DNA of 64,000 nt from Methylotenera_A sp044228245 (GTDB lineage: Bacteria; Pseudomonadota; Gammaproteobacteria; Burkholderiales; Methylophilaceae), in contig JBGAVG010000003.1 of NCBI GenBank assembly GCA_044228245.1, positions 263,292 through 327,291 of the forward strand, read 5' to 3'. The notes under the pieces were generated by a model. The model was given only the letters and a program-made list of their open reading frames with translations, was not told where the DNA came from and did no database searches. Of the stretch, positions 8,864 through 18,461 are shown piece after piece; the first letter of the stretch is position 1, and each line of letters starts with the position of its first letter. The position numbers were made by a program, and so were the translations under genes.

Positions 8864-9658
8864 ATGGCAGAACCCAAACAACGCCCTGTACGCCGCGCCA
8901 CTGACGATGTCAGCTTGCGCGCGCGCGGCATCTACCTGTTGCCGAACCTGTTTACCTCAGCCGCATTGTTTGCCGGGTTTTATGCCATCGTGCAGGCCAT
9001 GAACAGCAATTTTGAGCAATCGGCGATCGCGATTTTTATTGCCATGGTGCTGGATGGATTGGATGGCCGCGTTGCGCGTATGACCAATACGCAAAGCGCA
9101 TTCGGGGCAGAGTACGACAGTTTGTCTGATATGGTTTCTTTCGGTGTAGCGCCAGCCCTGGTTATTTATGTGTGGGCGCTAAAGCCGATGGGCAAATTAG
9201 GTTGGATTGCTGCCTTTATTTATTGCGCTTGCGCGGCTTTGCGCTTGGCGCGATTTAATACCAAATTGGATGATGCGTTTCAAGATAAACGCTATTTTCA
9301 GGGGTTACCCAGCCCGGCGGCGGCGGCCTTGATAGCGGGCTTTGTATGGGTGGCATATGAATACGGTGTAAGCGGTCGCGAGATATTTTTTGGTGCAATT
9401 CAAATGAAGTGGATGGCGTGGGGGTTGACTGTTTTTGCGGCGGGCAGCATGGTTTCTGATTTAAAATTCTATAGCGGTAAAGACATTAACTTAAAAGAAA
9501 GCGTGCCGTTCGTGGCGATTTTGGCCATTGTTTTGATGTTTGTTCTGATCTCATACAGTCCGCCGGAAGTCTTGTTTACCGTCGTATTGGTGTATGCGCT
9601 ATCGGGCTATTTTTTGTGGGCAAAATCACGAATCCGCAGGCCAGGCAATACTGGATAA
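8864..9658 (+). CDS. pssA: CDP-diacylglycerol--serine O-phosphatidyltransferase (PssA)
   Basis: Inner-membrane enzyme making phosphatidylserine from CDP-diacylglycerol and serine, the first step to phosphatidylethanolamine. The CDP-alcohol phosphotransferase motif DGxxAR...G...D...D is visible as LDGLDGRVARM followed by FGAEYDSLSDMVSFG. The 264 residues and roughly eight hydrophobic segments fit the type II PssA family. The N-terminus starts with a short basic stretch (KQRPVRRATDD) before the first helix. Psd is not adjacent. A weakly structured 244-base gap follows before leuA. Confidence 0.93.
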   Translation: MAEPKQRPVRRATDDVSLRARGIYLLPNLFTSAALFAGFYAIVQAMNSNFEQSAIAIFIAMVLDGLDGRVARMTNTQSAFGAEYDSLSDMVSFGVAPALVIYVWALKPMGKLGWIAAFIYCACAALRLARFNTKLDDAFQDKRYFQGLPSPAAAALIAGFVWVAYEYGVSGREIFFGAIQMKWMAWGLTVFAAGSMVSDLKFYSGKDINLKESVPFVAILAIVLMFVLISYSPPEVLFTVVLVYALSGYFLWAKSRIRRPGNTG

Positions 9659-9902
9659 TGGCTAATCGCTTGAAAAAACGCTGATAAATATTTATACTCG
9701 TGCCATGTGGAATGTATTCACAATTCAAGTTATACCCTTTAGCGCAGGCTTGTTGTTAAGCTTCGTCTTGCTGCGCGCGCTACGCCCAGCTACGCTGCTG
9801 CGCGCCAGCGCACACTAACTTACACCCCCAATTTAAGTATTTTCGCACTCGCCGTTTTTACACGCAGCGGGTAAAATCCATCTATTGAATTAGGAAAACA
9901 GA

Positions 9903-11453
9903 ATGACTAACCAGATAATTATTTTTGATACCACCTTGCGTGATGGCGAACAGAGCCCAGGCGCGGCTATGACCAAAGAAGAAAAGATCCGCATTGCGCG
10001 CCAGCTTGAAAAATTGGGAGTGAATGTGATTGAAGCCGGCTTTGCGGCAGCCAGTCCGGGCGATTTTGATGCCATCCATACCATTGCAGGCTTGATTCAC
10101 AATTCTACCGTGTGCTCACTTGCGCGCGCCAGCGAGAACGACGTGCGCCGCGCGGGCGAGGCGATTACACCGGCCATGCAGCATGATGAAAAAAATGGCC
10201 GCATCCATACCTTTATCGCCACCAGCAAAATCCACATGGAAAACAAACTCCGTATGACCGAAGATCAGGTGGTGGAGCGCGCCGTGCAGGCGGTGAAATG
10301 GGCATTGGAATACACGCCTGATGTGGAGTTCTCGGCCGAAGATGCCGTACGCTCGGACATTGATTTTTTGGTGCGCATTTTTGATGCGGTGATTGAAGCG
10401 GGCGCTACCACGATCAACGTACCAGACACCGTTGGTTACAGCGTTCCCGCGCCATGGGGCGAGCGCATGGCCACGCTCATCAAGCGCGTCAAGAATAGCG
10501 ATAAAGTGGTGTGGTCAACGCACTGCCATAATGATTTAGGCATGGCTGTGGCGAACTCCTTGGCAGCTGTGATGGGCGGCGCGCGTCAGGTGGAGTGCAC
10601 CATCAATGGTTTGGGTGAGCGTGCGGGCAATGCGAGTTTGGAGGAAGTGGTGATGGCGATTAAAACCCGCCGTGATATTTTCAACTTGGACACGCGCATC
10701 GACACTACACAAATCGTGCCCACTTCCAAGCTCGTCTCTACGATTACCGGCTATCCGGTGCAGCCCAATAAGGCCATTGTGGGCGCCAATGCGTTTGCGC
10801 ACGAGAGCGGCATTCATCAGGACGGCGTATTGAAGCATCGCGAGACTTACGAAATCATGCGGGCTGAAGACGTGGGCTGGAATGCCAACAAATTGACCTT
10901 AGGCAAATTATCGGGGCGCAACGCATTTAGAACGCGCTTGAAAGAGCTTGGCATTGAGTTGGAGTCTGAGGACGCATTAAATGCTGCGTTCGCGCGCTTT
11001 AAGGAATTGGCTGATAAGAAGTCGGAAATCTTCGATGAAGATTTGCATGCCATTGTGAGCGATGAATTTGTGAGTGAAACGAAAGAGCATTACAAGCTTG
11101 TTTATTTGCAGGTGGCTTCTCAAACAGGTGAAATTCCGCATGCCATCATCACCTTAAGCGAGAATGGCGTGGAAAAACGTGCAGAAGCCGACGGCGGCGG
11201 GCCTGTAGACGCCAGTTTCAAGGCGATTGAGCGCATGGTGAATAGTGGTGCGGAGTTGCAATTGTATTCCGTCAACAACATCACCAGCGGCACCGATGCA
11301 CAAGGCGAAGTCACCGTGCGCTTGGCTAAAGGCGGCCGTATTGTGAATGGGCAGGGCGCGGATACCGATATTGTGATTGCATCGGCCAAGGCATATTTGA
11401 ATGGCTTGAATAAGCTCCATTCAAAACTTGAGCGTGCGCATCCCCAAGTCTGA
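9903..11453 (+). CDS. leuA: 2-isopropylmalate synthase (LeuA)
   Basis: Condenses acetyl-CoA with 2-ketoisovalerate in the first committed step of leucine synthesis. The protein has 516 residues. The HMGL-like TIM barrel opens with IIFDTTLRDGEQSPGAAM and carries the metal-binding HxH in STHCHNDLGMAVANSL. The C-terminal LeuA allosteric domain (about 390-510), which binds leucine, is intact and contains VDASFKAIERM. The RBS AGGAAAACAG precedes the ATG. A GC-rich repeated block lies about 100 bases upstream, but I see no leucine-rich leader peptide. The DMT transporter gene begins 15 bases after the stop. Confidence 0.96.
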   Translation: MTNQIIIFDTTLRDGEQSPGAAMTKEEKIRIARQLEKLGVNVIEAGFAAASPGDFDAIHTIAGLIHNSTVCSLARASENDVRRAGEAITPAMQHDEKNGRIHTFIATSKIHMENKLRMTEDQVVERAVQAVKWALEYTPDVEFSAEDAVRSDIDFLVRIFDAVIEAGATTINVPDTVGYSVPAPWGERMATLIKRVKNSDKVVWSTHCHNDLGMAVANSLAAVMGGARQVECTINGLGERAGNASLEEVVMAIKTRRDIFNLDTRIDTTQIVPTSKLVSTITGYPVQPNKAIVGANAFAHESGIHQDGVLKHRETYEIMRAEDVGWNANKLTLGKLSGRNAFRTRLKELGIELESEDALNAAFARFKELADKKSEIFDEDLHAIVSDEFVSETKEHYKLVYLQVASQTGEIPHAIITLSENGVEKRAEADGGGPVDASFKAIERMVNSGAELQLYSVNNITSGTDAQGEVTVRLAKGGRIVNGQGADTDIVIASAKAYLNGLNKLHSKLERAHPQV

Positions 11454-11467
11454 GTAATTACACTCAA

Positions 11468-12343
11468 TTGAATACTAGAAATCAAACGTGGCTGATTGCG
11501 TCAGCGCTGTTCTGCACCTATTTCATTTGGGGTTCGACTTATCTTGCCATACGCTTTGGTATTGAGAGCTTTCCGCCATTCATGATGGCGGGAGTGCGTT
11601 TTACGGTGGCGGGATTGATTTTATACGGGGTTATGCGTTATCTGGGTGTTGCCAGCCCCAATAAACAGCAATGGCTTGGTGCGGCTGCCGTGGGAATTTT
11701 GCTGCCGGCACTGGGTAACGGAACGGTATGTTACGTGCAGCAAACCGTATCCTCCAGCGTGGCAGCGCTTTCTATCGCCACTGCACCTATCTGGATGGCG
11801 GTTTTTTCCTCCATCTGGGGGCATGAAATCACACGTCAGGAGTGGCTGGGTATTGCGATCGGGTTAGCGGGAATTGTGTTGCTTAATTTGGGTGGCAGCC
11901 TGCATGGCGACATCACAAGTGCAATTTTGCTGATCTTTGCAGCCGCCAGCTGGTCGTTTGGCTCGGTGTGGGGTAAGCATTTAGCCATGCCGCAAGGCCT
12001 GATGGGCGCCGCGTGCCAAATGTTGGTGGGTGGCGTGGCATTGCTTGTTGTGAGCGCAATGTGGGGTGAAACCTGGCCGCAAAGCATTAGTGCAAAATCC
12101 TGGGGGGCGATGCTGTTTTTAGTGGTGTTAGGCTCGCTGGTGGCTTACAGCGCCTACCAATATTTGCTTAAAACCGTGCGCCCGCTGGTGGCCAGCAGTA
12201 ATACGTTCGTGAATCCGGTAGTGGCGTTTGCGGTAGGCATCTGGCTGGCGAATGAACATGTCACCTTTCTGGAATATATGGCGCTTGCAGTGATTCTGGC
12301 GGGCGTGTTTTTAGTGCTTACTGTAAAAAATAATGAAATTTAA
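11468..12343 (+). CDS. EamA/DMT superfamily transporter (RhaT/YdcZ-like exporter)
   Basis: Inner-membrane protein of 291 residues with ten predicted hydrophobic segments arranged as two EamA repeats. The first repeat begins FCTYFIWGSTYLAIRFGIES, the typical DMT opening. The gene starts with TTG 15 bases after leuA. The next in-frame ATG codons would remove the first helix, so TTG is preferred despite a weak ribosome site. Members export amino acids or other metabolites. Proximity to leuA is compatible with amino acid export, but this is only an inference and the substrate is unknown. It overlaps the next gene by 11 bases. Confidence 0.85.
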   Translation: MNTRNQTWLIASALFCTYFIWGSTYLAIRFGIESFPPFMMAGVRFTVAGLILYGVMRYLGVASPNKQQWLGAAAVGILLPALGNGTVCYVQQTVSSSVAALSIATAPIWMAVFSSIWGHEITRQEWLGIAIGLAGIVLLNLGGSLHGDITSAILLIFAAASWSFGSVWGKHLAMPQGLMGAACQMLVGGVALLVVSAMWGETWPQSISAKSWGAMLFLVVLGSLVAYSAYQYLLKTVRPLVASSNTFVNPVVAFAVGIWLANEHVTFLEYMALAVILAGVFLVLTVKNNEI

Positions 12344-13022
12344 TATGAAACAAAACAAACAAAATTTAGCTTTATTCGACTTGGATAATACCCTGCTGGC
12401 AGGCGACAGTGACTACAACTGGAGCCTGTTTTTAATTTCAGAAGGCTTGCTGGACGCCAAGACGCACCACGACCGTAACGAGCAGTTTTATGCGGATTAT
12501 AAAAATGGCTGTTTGAATATCGTGGAATTTCTGAAATTTCAGCTGCAACCGCTGTCACAGCATTCCAAAAAGTTCTTGGACCAATTGCATCAGAAGTATA
12601 TGCAAAAAGTGATTCATCCGATGATGACGCAGAAAGCACAGGACCTGGTAAATAAACATAAGGCAGCGGGTGATTTATGCGTGGTGATTACTGCCACCAA
12701 TAGCTTTGTGACCAAGCCGATCGCCACCGCCTACGGCGTTGAACACTTGATTGGCAGTGATCCCGAGATGGTGAATGGCGAATATACCGGCGGTGTCACC
12801 GGTGTGCCCACTTATAAAGAAGGTAAAGTAATCCGCCTGAATCAGTGGCTGGCAGAGCGCGGAAAACAATTAAGCGATTTTGAAACCAGCTATTTTTACA
12901 GCGACTCGCATAACGATCTGCCGTTGATGAAGCTGGTGACCAACCCGGTGGCGGTAGACGCCGATGCGATTTTAACCGCGTATGCAGAAGAGCAGGCCTG
13001 GCCTCAGATCAGTTTGAGATAA
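12333..13022 (+). CDS. HAD-IB family phosphatase (SerB-like)
   Basis: Cytoplasmic hydrolase of 229 residues. Motif I is LALFDLDNTLLAGDSD (the nucleophile is the first Asp of DLDNT). Motif II is in VVITATNSF, the motif III lysine is in the GVPTYKEGKVIRL region, and motif IV is YFYSDSHNDLPLM. This is the HAD-IB pattern shared with phosphoserine phosphatase and the CicA group found in many proteobacteria. The DSDYNW insertion after motif I is typical of that latter group rather than SerB proper. Translation may start at 12333, overlapping the DMT gene, or at the ATG at 12345 directly after its stop. The substrate is unknown. Confidence 0.85.
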   Translation: MKFNMKQNKQNLALFDLDNTLLAGDSDYNWSLFLISEGLLDAKTHHDRNEQFYADYKNGCLNIVEFLKFQLQPLSQHSKKFLDQLHQKYMQKVIHPMMTQKAQDLVNKHKAAGDLCVVITATNSFVTKPIATAYGVEHLIGSDPEMVNGEYTGGVTGVPTYKEGKVIRLNQWLAERGKQLSDFETSYFYSDSHNDLPLMKLVTNPVAVDADAILTAYAEEQAWPQISLR

Positions 13023-13045
13023 AATCTGGCCAGGTGGGACTGGAG

Positions 13046-13852
13046 CTAGCGATGCAGCAATACTTCCAATATAAACTTAGTGCCCACGTAGGCCAGTAAT
13101 AGCAGCACAAAGCCAGTCAGTGTTAATTTAATCGCCTTGCTGCCGCGCCAGCCGTATTGATAGCGGCCATACAGCAGCCAGCCGTAGATAAACCATGAGG
13201 CAATTGAAAATATAGTTTTATGGGTATATTGCATGGGCCAGCCAAAAATCTGTTCCGAAAACAGCATGCCGCTGATCAAGGTAAAAGTCAGCAGCATAAA
13301 CCCGATTTTAATCACTTTAAACAACAAACTTTCCATCACCAGCAGCGGTGGAAAGCCGGGTAATTTAATGATGCTGGGTTTGTTGTGCAAGCTGCGCTCG
13401 GCAATTGCCATGAGTAGTGCATGCAAAGCGGCAAAGGTGAACAGGCTGTATGCCAGCAATGCAATGCTGATGTGCGCGATGAATAAAGGCTGTATTTCCA
13501 CTGGAAGATAGTGATCACTCACCTCAAACGCCGGCAACAGTGCAAACAAAGCCGCAGGCGGCAAGACAAAAGCCTGCAGGCTGTGTAATTCATGTTTTAA
13601 ATTGGCGAGCCAGTAAACCAGTACGGTCAGCCAGAATATGGCCGAAAGCACATTGTAAAAGCCTAAATTAAAGCCTTGGCCGAAAATGCCCTGGTACAGC
13701 AGCCAGCCATGGATTAACAGGCCCAAGGCAATCATGGCGGAGTGCAGGTTGAGCGAATGACCGTGGGTGGTCGCCTTTGCGCCGCGCCAGAAATCTGCTG
13801 CTACGGCCAAATAGATAAACGCTACCACCAGATAGGGAATTAGTTTTTGCAT
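13046..13852 (-). CDS. CcsA/YpjD-like inner-membrane protein
   Basis: A 268-residue membrane protein with about eight hydrophobic helices. It belongs to the cytochrome c assembly (CcsA/HemX) superfamily by the sequence ISIALLAYSLFTFAALHALLMA and the GWPMQYTHKTIFSIASWFIYG segment, where the family's conserved histidines lie. In beta- and gammaproteobacteria such a gene (ypjD) is commonly divergent from ffh, as here. A role in haem handling or cytochrome maturation is suggested by the fold but not shown. It converges with the HAD phosphatase gene, 23 bases apart. Confidence 0.8.
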   Translation of the reverse strand: MQKLIPYLVVAFIYLAVAADFWRGAKATTHGHSLNLHSAMIALGLLIHGWLLYQGIFGQGFNLGFYNVLSAIFWLTVLVYWLANLKHELHSLQAFVLPPAALFALLPAFEVSDHYLPVEIQPLFIAHISIALLAYSLFTFAALHALLMAIAERSLHNKPSIIKLPGFPPLLVMESLLFKVIKIGFMLLTFTLISGMLFSEQIFGWPMQYTHKTIFSIASWFIYGWLLYGRYQYGWRGSKAIKLTLTGFVLLLLAYVGTKFILEVLLHR

Positions 13853-13944
13853 AATGCAATTATGGCTTAAAAATGACGCGATTATAATAGCTTCATGTAA
13901 AATCTAAGGATTCAATTAAGCAAAATCAATTAAGGTAACAAAGC

Positions 13945-15309
13945 ATGTTAGAAAATTTAACCGGCCGCTTGCAAGGCGTCATCAAAAATCTGCGTGGTCA
14001 GGCAAGGCTTACAGAGGAAAACATTGCCGATGCGATGCGTGAAGTGCGCATGGCGCTGCTGGAAGCCGATGTCGCCCTGCCAGTGGTGAAGGAATTTATC
14101 ACCAAGGTCAAAGAGCGCGCACAGGGTAAGGAAGTATTGCAAAGCCTGACGCCAGGCCAGGCCGTGATAGAGGTGGTGAATGACGAGCTGACGGCATTGA
14201 TGGGCAAGGCCAATGTCGGCTTGAATCTTGCGGCAGTGCCGCCTGCGATCATCCTTATGGCGGGGTTGCAGGGTTCGGGTAAAACCACTACTTCTGCCAA
14301 ACTGGCCAAACTATTAAAAGAACAAAAAAAGAAAGTGTTGCTGGCGAGTGCCGACGTATATCGCCCGGCCGCGATTACCCAGCTGCAGACTTTGGCTAAG
14401 CAGCTTGAGATTGATTGTTTTGACAGCAATGCCAACCAGAAGCCAAGTGAAATTGCCTCGCAAACTTTAGAGCACGCCAAAAAGAATTACTATGATGTAG
14501 TGATATTCGACACTGCGGGCCGCTTGGGCATAGACGAAGCGATGATGGCGGAAATCAAGGCCTTGCACACGCAGCTTAAGCCGATTGAAACCTTGTTTGT
14601 GGTCGATGCCATGCAGGGCCAGGATGCCGTTAATACCGCCAAAGCCTTTGGCGACACGCTGCCGCTGACAGGCGTGGTGCTCACCAAGCTGGATGGCGAT
14701 GCGCGCGGCGGTGCGGCGCTCTCGGTGCGGCATGTCACCGGTCAGCCCATCAAGTTTATAGGTGTGAGCGAAAAGGTCGATGGCTTGGAGCCGTTCCATC
14801 CCGACCGCATGGCAGGCCGTATTCTCGGCATGGGCGATGTGCTGGGCTTGATTGAAGAGGCGCATAAAAAGGTCGATTTGGCCGAGGCGCAGAAAGTCGC
14901 CGATAAAATCAAATCGGGCAGCAAGTTTGATCTGGAAGACTTTAAAAGCCAGATGTCACAAATGCGCAAAATGGGCGGCATGAGCGCGCTGATGGATAAA
15001 ATGCCCGCGCAAATGGCCAGCATGGCGGCTAAAGTAAATAACGAGGACGCGGATAAATCGCTGCGCCGCATAGAAGGCATCATCAACAGCATGACGCCGC
15101 TGGAACGCCGTAGGCCTGAGCTGATCAAAGCCACCCGTAAAAAGCGCATCGCCGATGGCAGCGGCGTGCAAGTGCAAGAAGTGAACCGCCTGCTGAAACA
15201 GTTTGAAGAAACCCAAAAAATGATGAAAATGTTCAGCAAAGGCGGTATGGCCAAGATGATGCGCGGCCTGGGCGGCATGATGGGCGGAAAATTCCCCGGC
15301 ATGCGCTAA
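13945..15309 (+). CDS. ffh: Signal recognition particle protein Ffh
   Basis: GTPase of the SRP; binds 4.5S RNA and signal sequences of nascent inner-membrane proteins and docks with FtsY. The 454 residues show the N helical bundle (from MLENLTGRLQGVIKNLRG), the G domain with LQGSGKTTTSAKLA, DTAGR and TKLDGDARGG, and the methionine-rich M domain (about 300-454). The M domain contains the RNA-binding RRRPELIKATRKKRIADGSG stretch. The tail is Met/Gly-rich, as is typical. It is the last housekeeping gene before the nitrate block. A weak hairpin (GCGTTGG/CCAATGC, 15317-15342) follows the stop. Confidence 0.97.
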   Translation: MLENLTGRLQGVIKNLRGQARLTEENIADAMREVRMALLEADVALPVVKEFITKVKERAQGKEVLQSLTPGQAVIEVVNDELTALMGKANVGLNLAAVPPAIILMAGLQGSGKTTTSAKLAKLLKEQKKKVLLASADVYRPAAITQLQTLAKQLEIDCFDSNANQKPSEIASQTLEHAKKNYYDVVIFDTAGRLGIDEAMMAEIKALHTQLKPIETLFVVDAMQGQDAVNTAKAFGDTLPLTGVVLTKLDGDARGGAALSVRHVTGQPIKFIGVSEKVDGLEPFHPDRMAGRILGMGDVLGLIEEAHKKVDLAEAQKVADKIKSGSKFDLEDFKSQMSQMRKMGGMSALMDKMPAQMASMAAKVNNEDADKSLRRIEGIINSMTPLERRRPELIKATRKKRIADGSGVQVQEVNRLLKQFEETQKMMKMFSKGGMAKMMRGLGGMMGGKFPGMR

Positions 15310-15378
15310 AAACAGTGCGTTGGTTTAGTGACGCGCCAATGCTTGCATTTCCAGTAGATGATTCGTTAAAGTAAAGCG

Positions 15379-18090
15379 CTAGTTTTTGCTGTAAGTTTGA
15401 ACGATACGTTTGAGTTCCGGCATGCAGGAGCCGCATTCCGTTCCGCATTTGAGCTTGTTTTGTAGGGTAATCAAATCCGCGCCCATTTCAATGTTCTCGA
15501 TAATTTCATTTTGCGAAACATCTAGGCAGTTGCATACAATTTTACCGCGTCCGTGCTGGCCTGTGGGCGGTGCGCTTAGAGGCGCAAGCGCCCAGCGGCG
15601 CAATTCATCGCTTAATTGCCCGGAAGTCATTACCTCCTTGAGCCATTCGGTAGCGAGGGTTTCGCCCACCAGGCGTACGCCCGTGACATGGCCTTCTTCC
15701 ACCAGAATACGCTTGGAAATGCCGCGTTTGGCATCGCTGTAATTCAGGCAGGGCACGTCTTCGGTCATGCCTAAAATCGTGTCAATGGTTGCAATCAGGT
15801 CGGCATCCACAGCTGTTTCGTGCGCGGCGCGCAGGATCAGCATGCCCAAATGTTGCTTAACTGCGCGCCCAAACAAGCCGCAGCTAGCATAGGTGAAATG
15901 GGGCAGCAGGGTGCGAATCTTTTCCAGCTGGCTTAAATTTTCACAACGGCGCATTACTGTCATGTGCCAGGGCAAATCCAGTTTTTCTACTTTAACAGCC
16001 GTATGCTTAAGTTCTGGCTGTTTCGAGCTTTTATCGAATGCGGGTGGCATGAGGGCATTCACGCCCAGGCCATTCATCGACTGTTCGCCCCAATGCATGG
16101 CGATAAAGGTCTGCGCGGGTTGTATCTCATCCGATGCTTCTGCCGTGAGTATGATTTGCCCGCGCTTGTTTTGCACCTTGACGATGTCGCCGTTTTTAAT
16201 CTGGCGGCGCTGCATATCGTCTGCATTCATATGCAGCACAGGCGCTTCTTCGTGGTTATAAAGCTGCGCGACACGCCCGGTGCGGCTCATGCCGTGCCAC
16301 TGGTCGCGCAGTCGACCCGTAAGCAAATGCAGCGGGTGACGTGCATCGGTTTTATCCGCAGTGCCTTTGTAGCTGACATTGGCAAAGCGTGCATTGCCAT
16401 CAGCCGTCGGGAACACGCCATCGGTATACAAACGTGCGGCACCCCGATGCGCACCCGTTTTGAACGGCCATTGCTGCGGCCCTTGTTGGGTGAGGATGTC
16501 GTAACTTAGCCCGGTGATGTCCAAATCACGTCCACGCGTGGTTTCGCGGTGCTCATTGAAAATGGCTTCAGTGCTTGTATAGGGAAGCAAGTTAGAATGT
16601 TTAGTGAGGCGCTTTTCCAGGCGCTGTGCAAAATCCACCACAATATCCCAGTCATGGCGTGCTTCCGCAGGCGGCGCCACCGCCGAGGTGACACGGGTAA
16701 TGCGCCGTTCAGAATTGGTGACCGTGCCTGCTTTCTCGCCCCACGTGCTGGCGGGCAGCAGTACATCGGCATACTGGCAAGTCTCAGTGTTATTGAAGGC
16801 ATCCTGCACGACGACGAGTTCTGCATTTTTCAGGGCGGCGATCACATTATTCAAGTCCGGCATGGATTGCGCAGGGTTGGTGCAGGCAATCCAGATGGCT
16901 TTGATATCGCCATTTTTAACTGCATCAAACATTTCCACGGCTGTTTTACCCGGAGCTTCCGGCACGGATTCTATACCCCACAATTTGGCAATCTCTGCGC
17001 GGTGTTCGGCGTTGGCCAAATCACGGTGGGCGGAGAGCAGGTTGGCCATGCCGCCGACTTCGCGTCCGCCCATGGCGTTGGGCTGCCCTGTGAGTGAGAA
17101 TGGGCCAGCCCCCAGCTTGCCGATTTGACCCGTGGCCAAGTGCAGGTTAATCAGGGCGGCATTTTTATCAGTGCCATGAATGGATTGATTCAAGCCCTGG
17201 CAATACATGGAAAGCGTAGGCCCTGCGCCAAACCATTTGGCAGCCTGGATGATGTCTTTTTCATGGATGCCACAAATATCTGCCACCATTTTCGGCGTGT
17301 ATTCGCGCACGGTTTCCTTAAGCGCCTCAAACCCCGTGGTATGCTTGCGGACGTACTCCATATTCAGCAAGCCCTCCCACAGCATCACGTGCAGCAGGCC
17401 GTTAAACAGGGCGACATCGGTGCCGGGGTGAATCGCCAGATGCAAATCCGCCATTTGTGCGGTATCCGTGCGGCGTGGGTCAACCACCACAATTTTCATA
17501 TCAGGATTTTTGGTTTTCGCGTCCTCGATGCGCCTGAAAACAATCGGGTGTGCAAATGCGGTGTTGCTGCCGGCAATGAATAAGCACTGGGTATAGTTAA
17601 TGTCATCATAGCAGGCCGGTGGCGCATCCGCGCCCAGCGTGGCTTTGTAGCCTGCCACCGCAGAGCTCATGCACAAGCGCGAATTGGTGTCGATGTTGTT
17701 GGTGCCGATCAAACCCTTGGCGAGCTTGTTAAATACGTAGTAATCTTCGGTAAGCAGCTGGCCTGAAATATAAAAGGCAACGGAATCCGGCCCGTGTTTT
17801 TCTATGATTTGCGCAAACTTTCCTGCCAGATAATCCAGCGACATATCCCACGAAACGCGTTTGCGCGGCACGTCACGCATCAGGCGCATCTCAGGGTAAA
17901 GCACACGGTTATCAGGCGTTGCGGTAAGGTGCAGCGTGGCGCCCTTGGTGCACAAACGCCCAAAGTTGGCGGGGTGATCCGGGTCGCCTTTTACGTGGAT
18001 AATTTTGTCGTTTTGCGATTCAATAATCACGCCGCAACCCACGCCACAGTAGCAGCAAGTGCTTTTTGTTTCTTTAATCAGAGTATTCAA
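15379..18090 (-). CDS. nasA: Assimilatory nitrate reductase catalytic subunit (NasA type)
   Basis: Cytoplasmic Mo-bisMGD enzyme reducing nitrate to nitrite for assimilation; 903 residues. The N-terminal [4Fe-4S] site is STCCYCGVGCGVII followed by GRLCTKG. The molybdopterin oxidoreductase core spans about 60-560, with NTNSRLCMSSAVAGY (the cysteine being the expected Mo ligand). The molydopterin-binding domain spans about 580-690. A C-terminal BFD-like [2Fe-2S] domain (CNCLDVS...CGTECGSCMPEL, about 840-900) is a fused electron-transfer module. Such fusions occur in Klebsiella-type NasA and Pseudomonas NasC. There is no signal peptide. It is the last gene of the nirB-transporter-kinase-nirD-nasA run, 11 bases after nirD. 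Confidence 0.95.
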   Translation of the reverse strand: MNTLIKETKSTCCYCGVGCGVIIESQNDKIIHVKGDPDHPANFGRLCTKGATLHLTATPDNRVLYPEMRLMRDVPRKRVSWDMSLDYLAGKFAQIIEKHGPDSVAFYISGQLLTEDYYVFNKLAKGLIGTNNIDTNSRLCMSSAVAGYKATLGADAPPACYDDINYTQCLFIAGSNTAFAHPIVFRRIEDAKTKNPDMKIVVVDPRRTDTAQMADLHLAIHPGTDVALFNGLLHVMLWEGLLNMEYVRKHTTGFEALKETVREYTPKMVADICGIHEKDIIQAAKWFGAGPTLSMYCQGLNQSIHGTDKNAALINLHLATGQIGKLGAGPFSLTGQPNAMGGREVGGMANLLSAHRDLANAEHRAEIAKLWGIESVPEAPGKTAVEMFDAVKNGDIKAIWIACTNPAQSMPDLNNVIAALKNAELVVVQDAFNNTETCQYADVLLPASTWGEKAGTVTNSERRITRVTSAVAPPAEARHDWDIVVDFAQRLEKRLTKHSNLLPYTSTEAIFNEHRETTRGRDLDITGLSYDILTQQGPQQWPFKTGAHRGAARLYTDGVFPTADGNARFANVSYKGTADKTDARHPLHLLTGRLRDQWHGMSRTGRVAQLYNHEEAPVLHMNADDMQRRQIKNGDIVKVQNKRGQIILTAEASDEIQPAQTFIAMHWGEQSMNGLGVNALMPPAFDKSSKQPELKHTAVKVEKLDLPWHMTVMRRCENLSQLEKIRTLLPHFTYASCGLFGRAVKQHLGMLILRAAHETAVDADLIATIDTILGMTEDVPCLNYSDAKRGISKRILVEEGHVTGVRLVGETLATEWLKEVMTSGQLSDELRRWALAPLSAPPTGQHGRGKIVCNCLDVSQNEIIENIEMGADLITLQNKLKCGTECGSCMPELKRIVQTYSKN

Positions 18091-18101
18091 TCTGAAAGCG
18101 C

Positions 18102-18431
18102 TTAATTTTTGAATTCTAAATAGACCACACCATTTTCAACTTTGGTATTGAAACAAGCCGTTTCACCGACATCGGGTTCCTCGGCCTTGCCGTCCACCAA
18201 GCTGATTTTCCAGGAATGTAGTGGGCAGGCCACCTTATCTCCGTACACAATGCCCTGCGACAAAGGCCCGCCCTTATGCGGGCAGCTATTGTTAATGGCA
18301 AAAATACGGTCATCATCGGTACGAAATACGCCGATTTCAATGACCTCAGCCTGTTTGTTTTTAGTCCGCACAACGCGCGCGCCCAGTTTCGGAATGTCTT
18401 CCAGCGGTGCTACTTTTACCCAGTTACTCAT
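18102..18431 (-). CDS. nirD: NirD, assimilatory nitrite reductase small subunit
   Basis: Rieske-type small subunit of NADH-dependent nitrite reductase, 109 residues. Unlike the enterobacterial NirD proteins as I recall them, this one keeps both ligand pairs of a Rieske [2Fe-2S] site: CPHKGGPL (C-x-H) and CPLHSW (C-x-x-H). It may therefore carry a real cluster, as in cyanobacterial or plant-type Rieske ferredoxins and Bacillus NasE. The partner gene nirB is not adjacent but two genes upstream, beyond the kinase and transporter genes. It precedes nasA by 11 bases, so the two reductases are translated from one message. Confidence 0.93.
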   Translation of the reverse strand: MSNWVKVAPLEDIPKLGARVVRTKNKQAEVIEIGVFRTDDDRIFAINNSCPHKGGPLSQGIVYGDKVACPLHSWKISLVDGKAEEPDVGETACFNTKVENGVVYLEFKN

Positions 18432-18461
18432 ATTTTTAACCTTACGAAATTGCCAATAGTT

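Noticed and set aside
15317..15342. GCGTTGG/CCAATGC hairpin considered as a terminator for ffh and nasA
   Set aside because: The stem is 7 bp with a G-U pair and a 12-base loop and is followed by TTGCATTT, too weak for a confident call.
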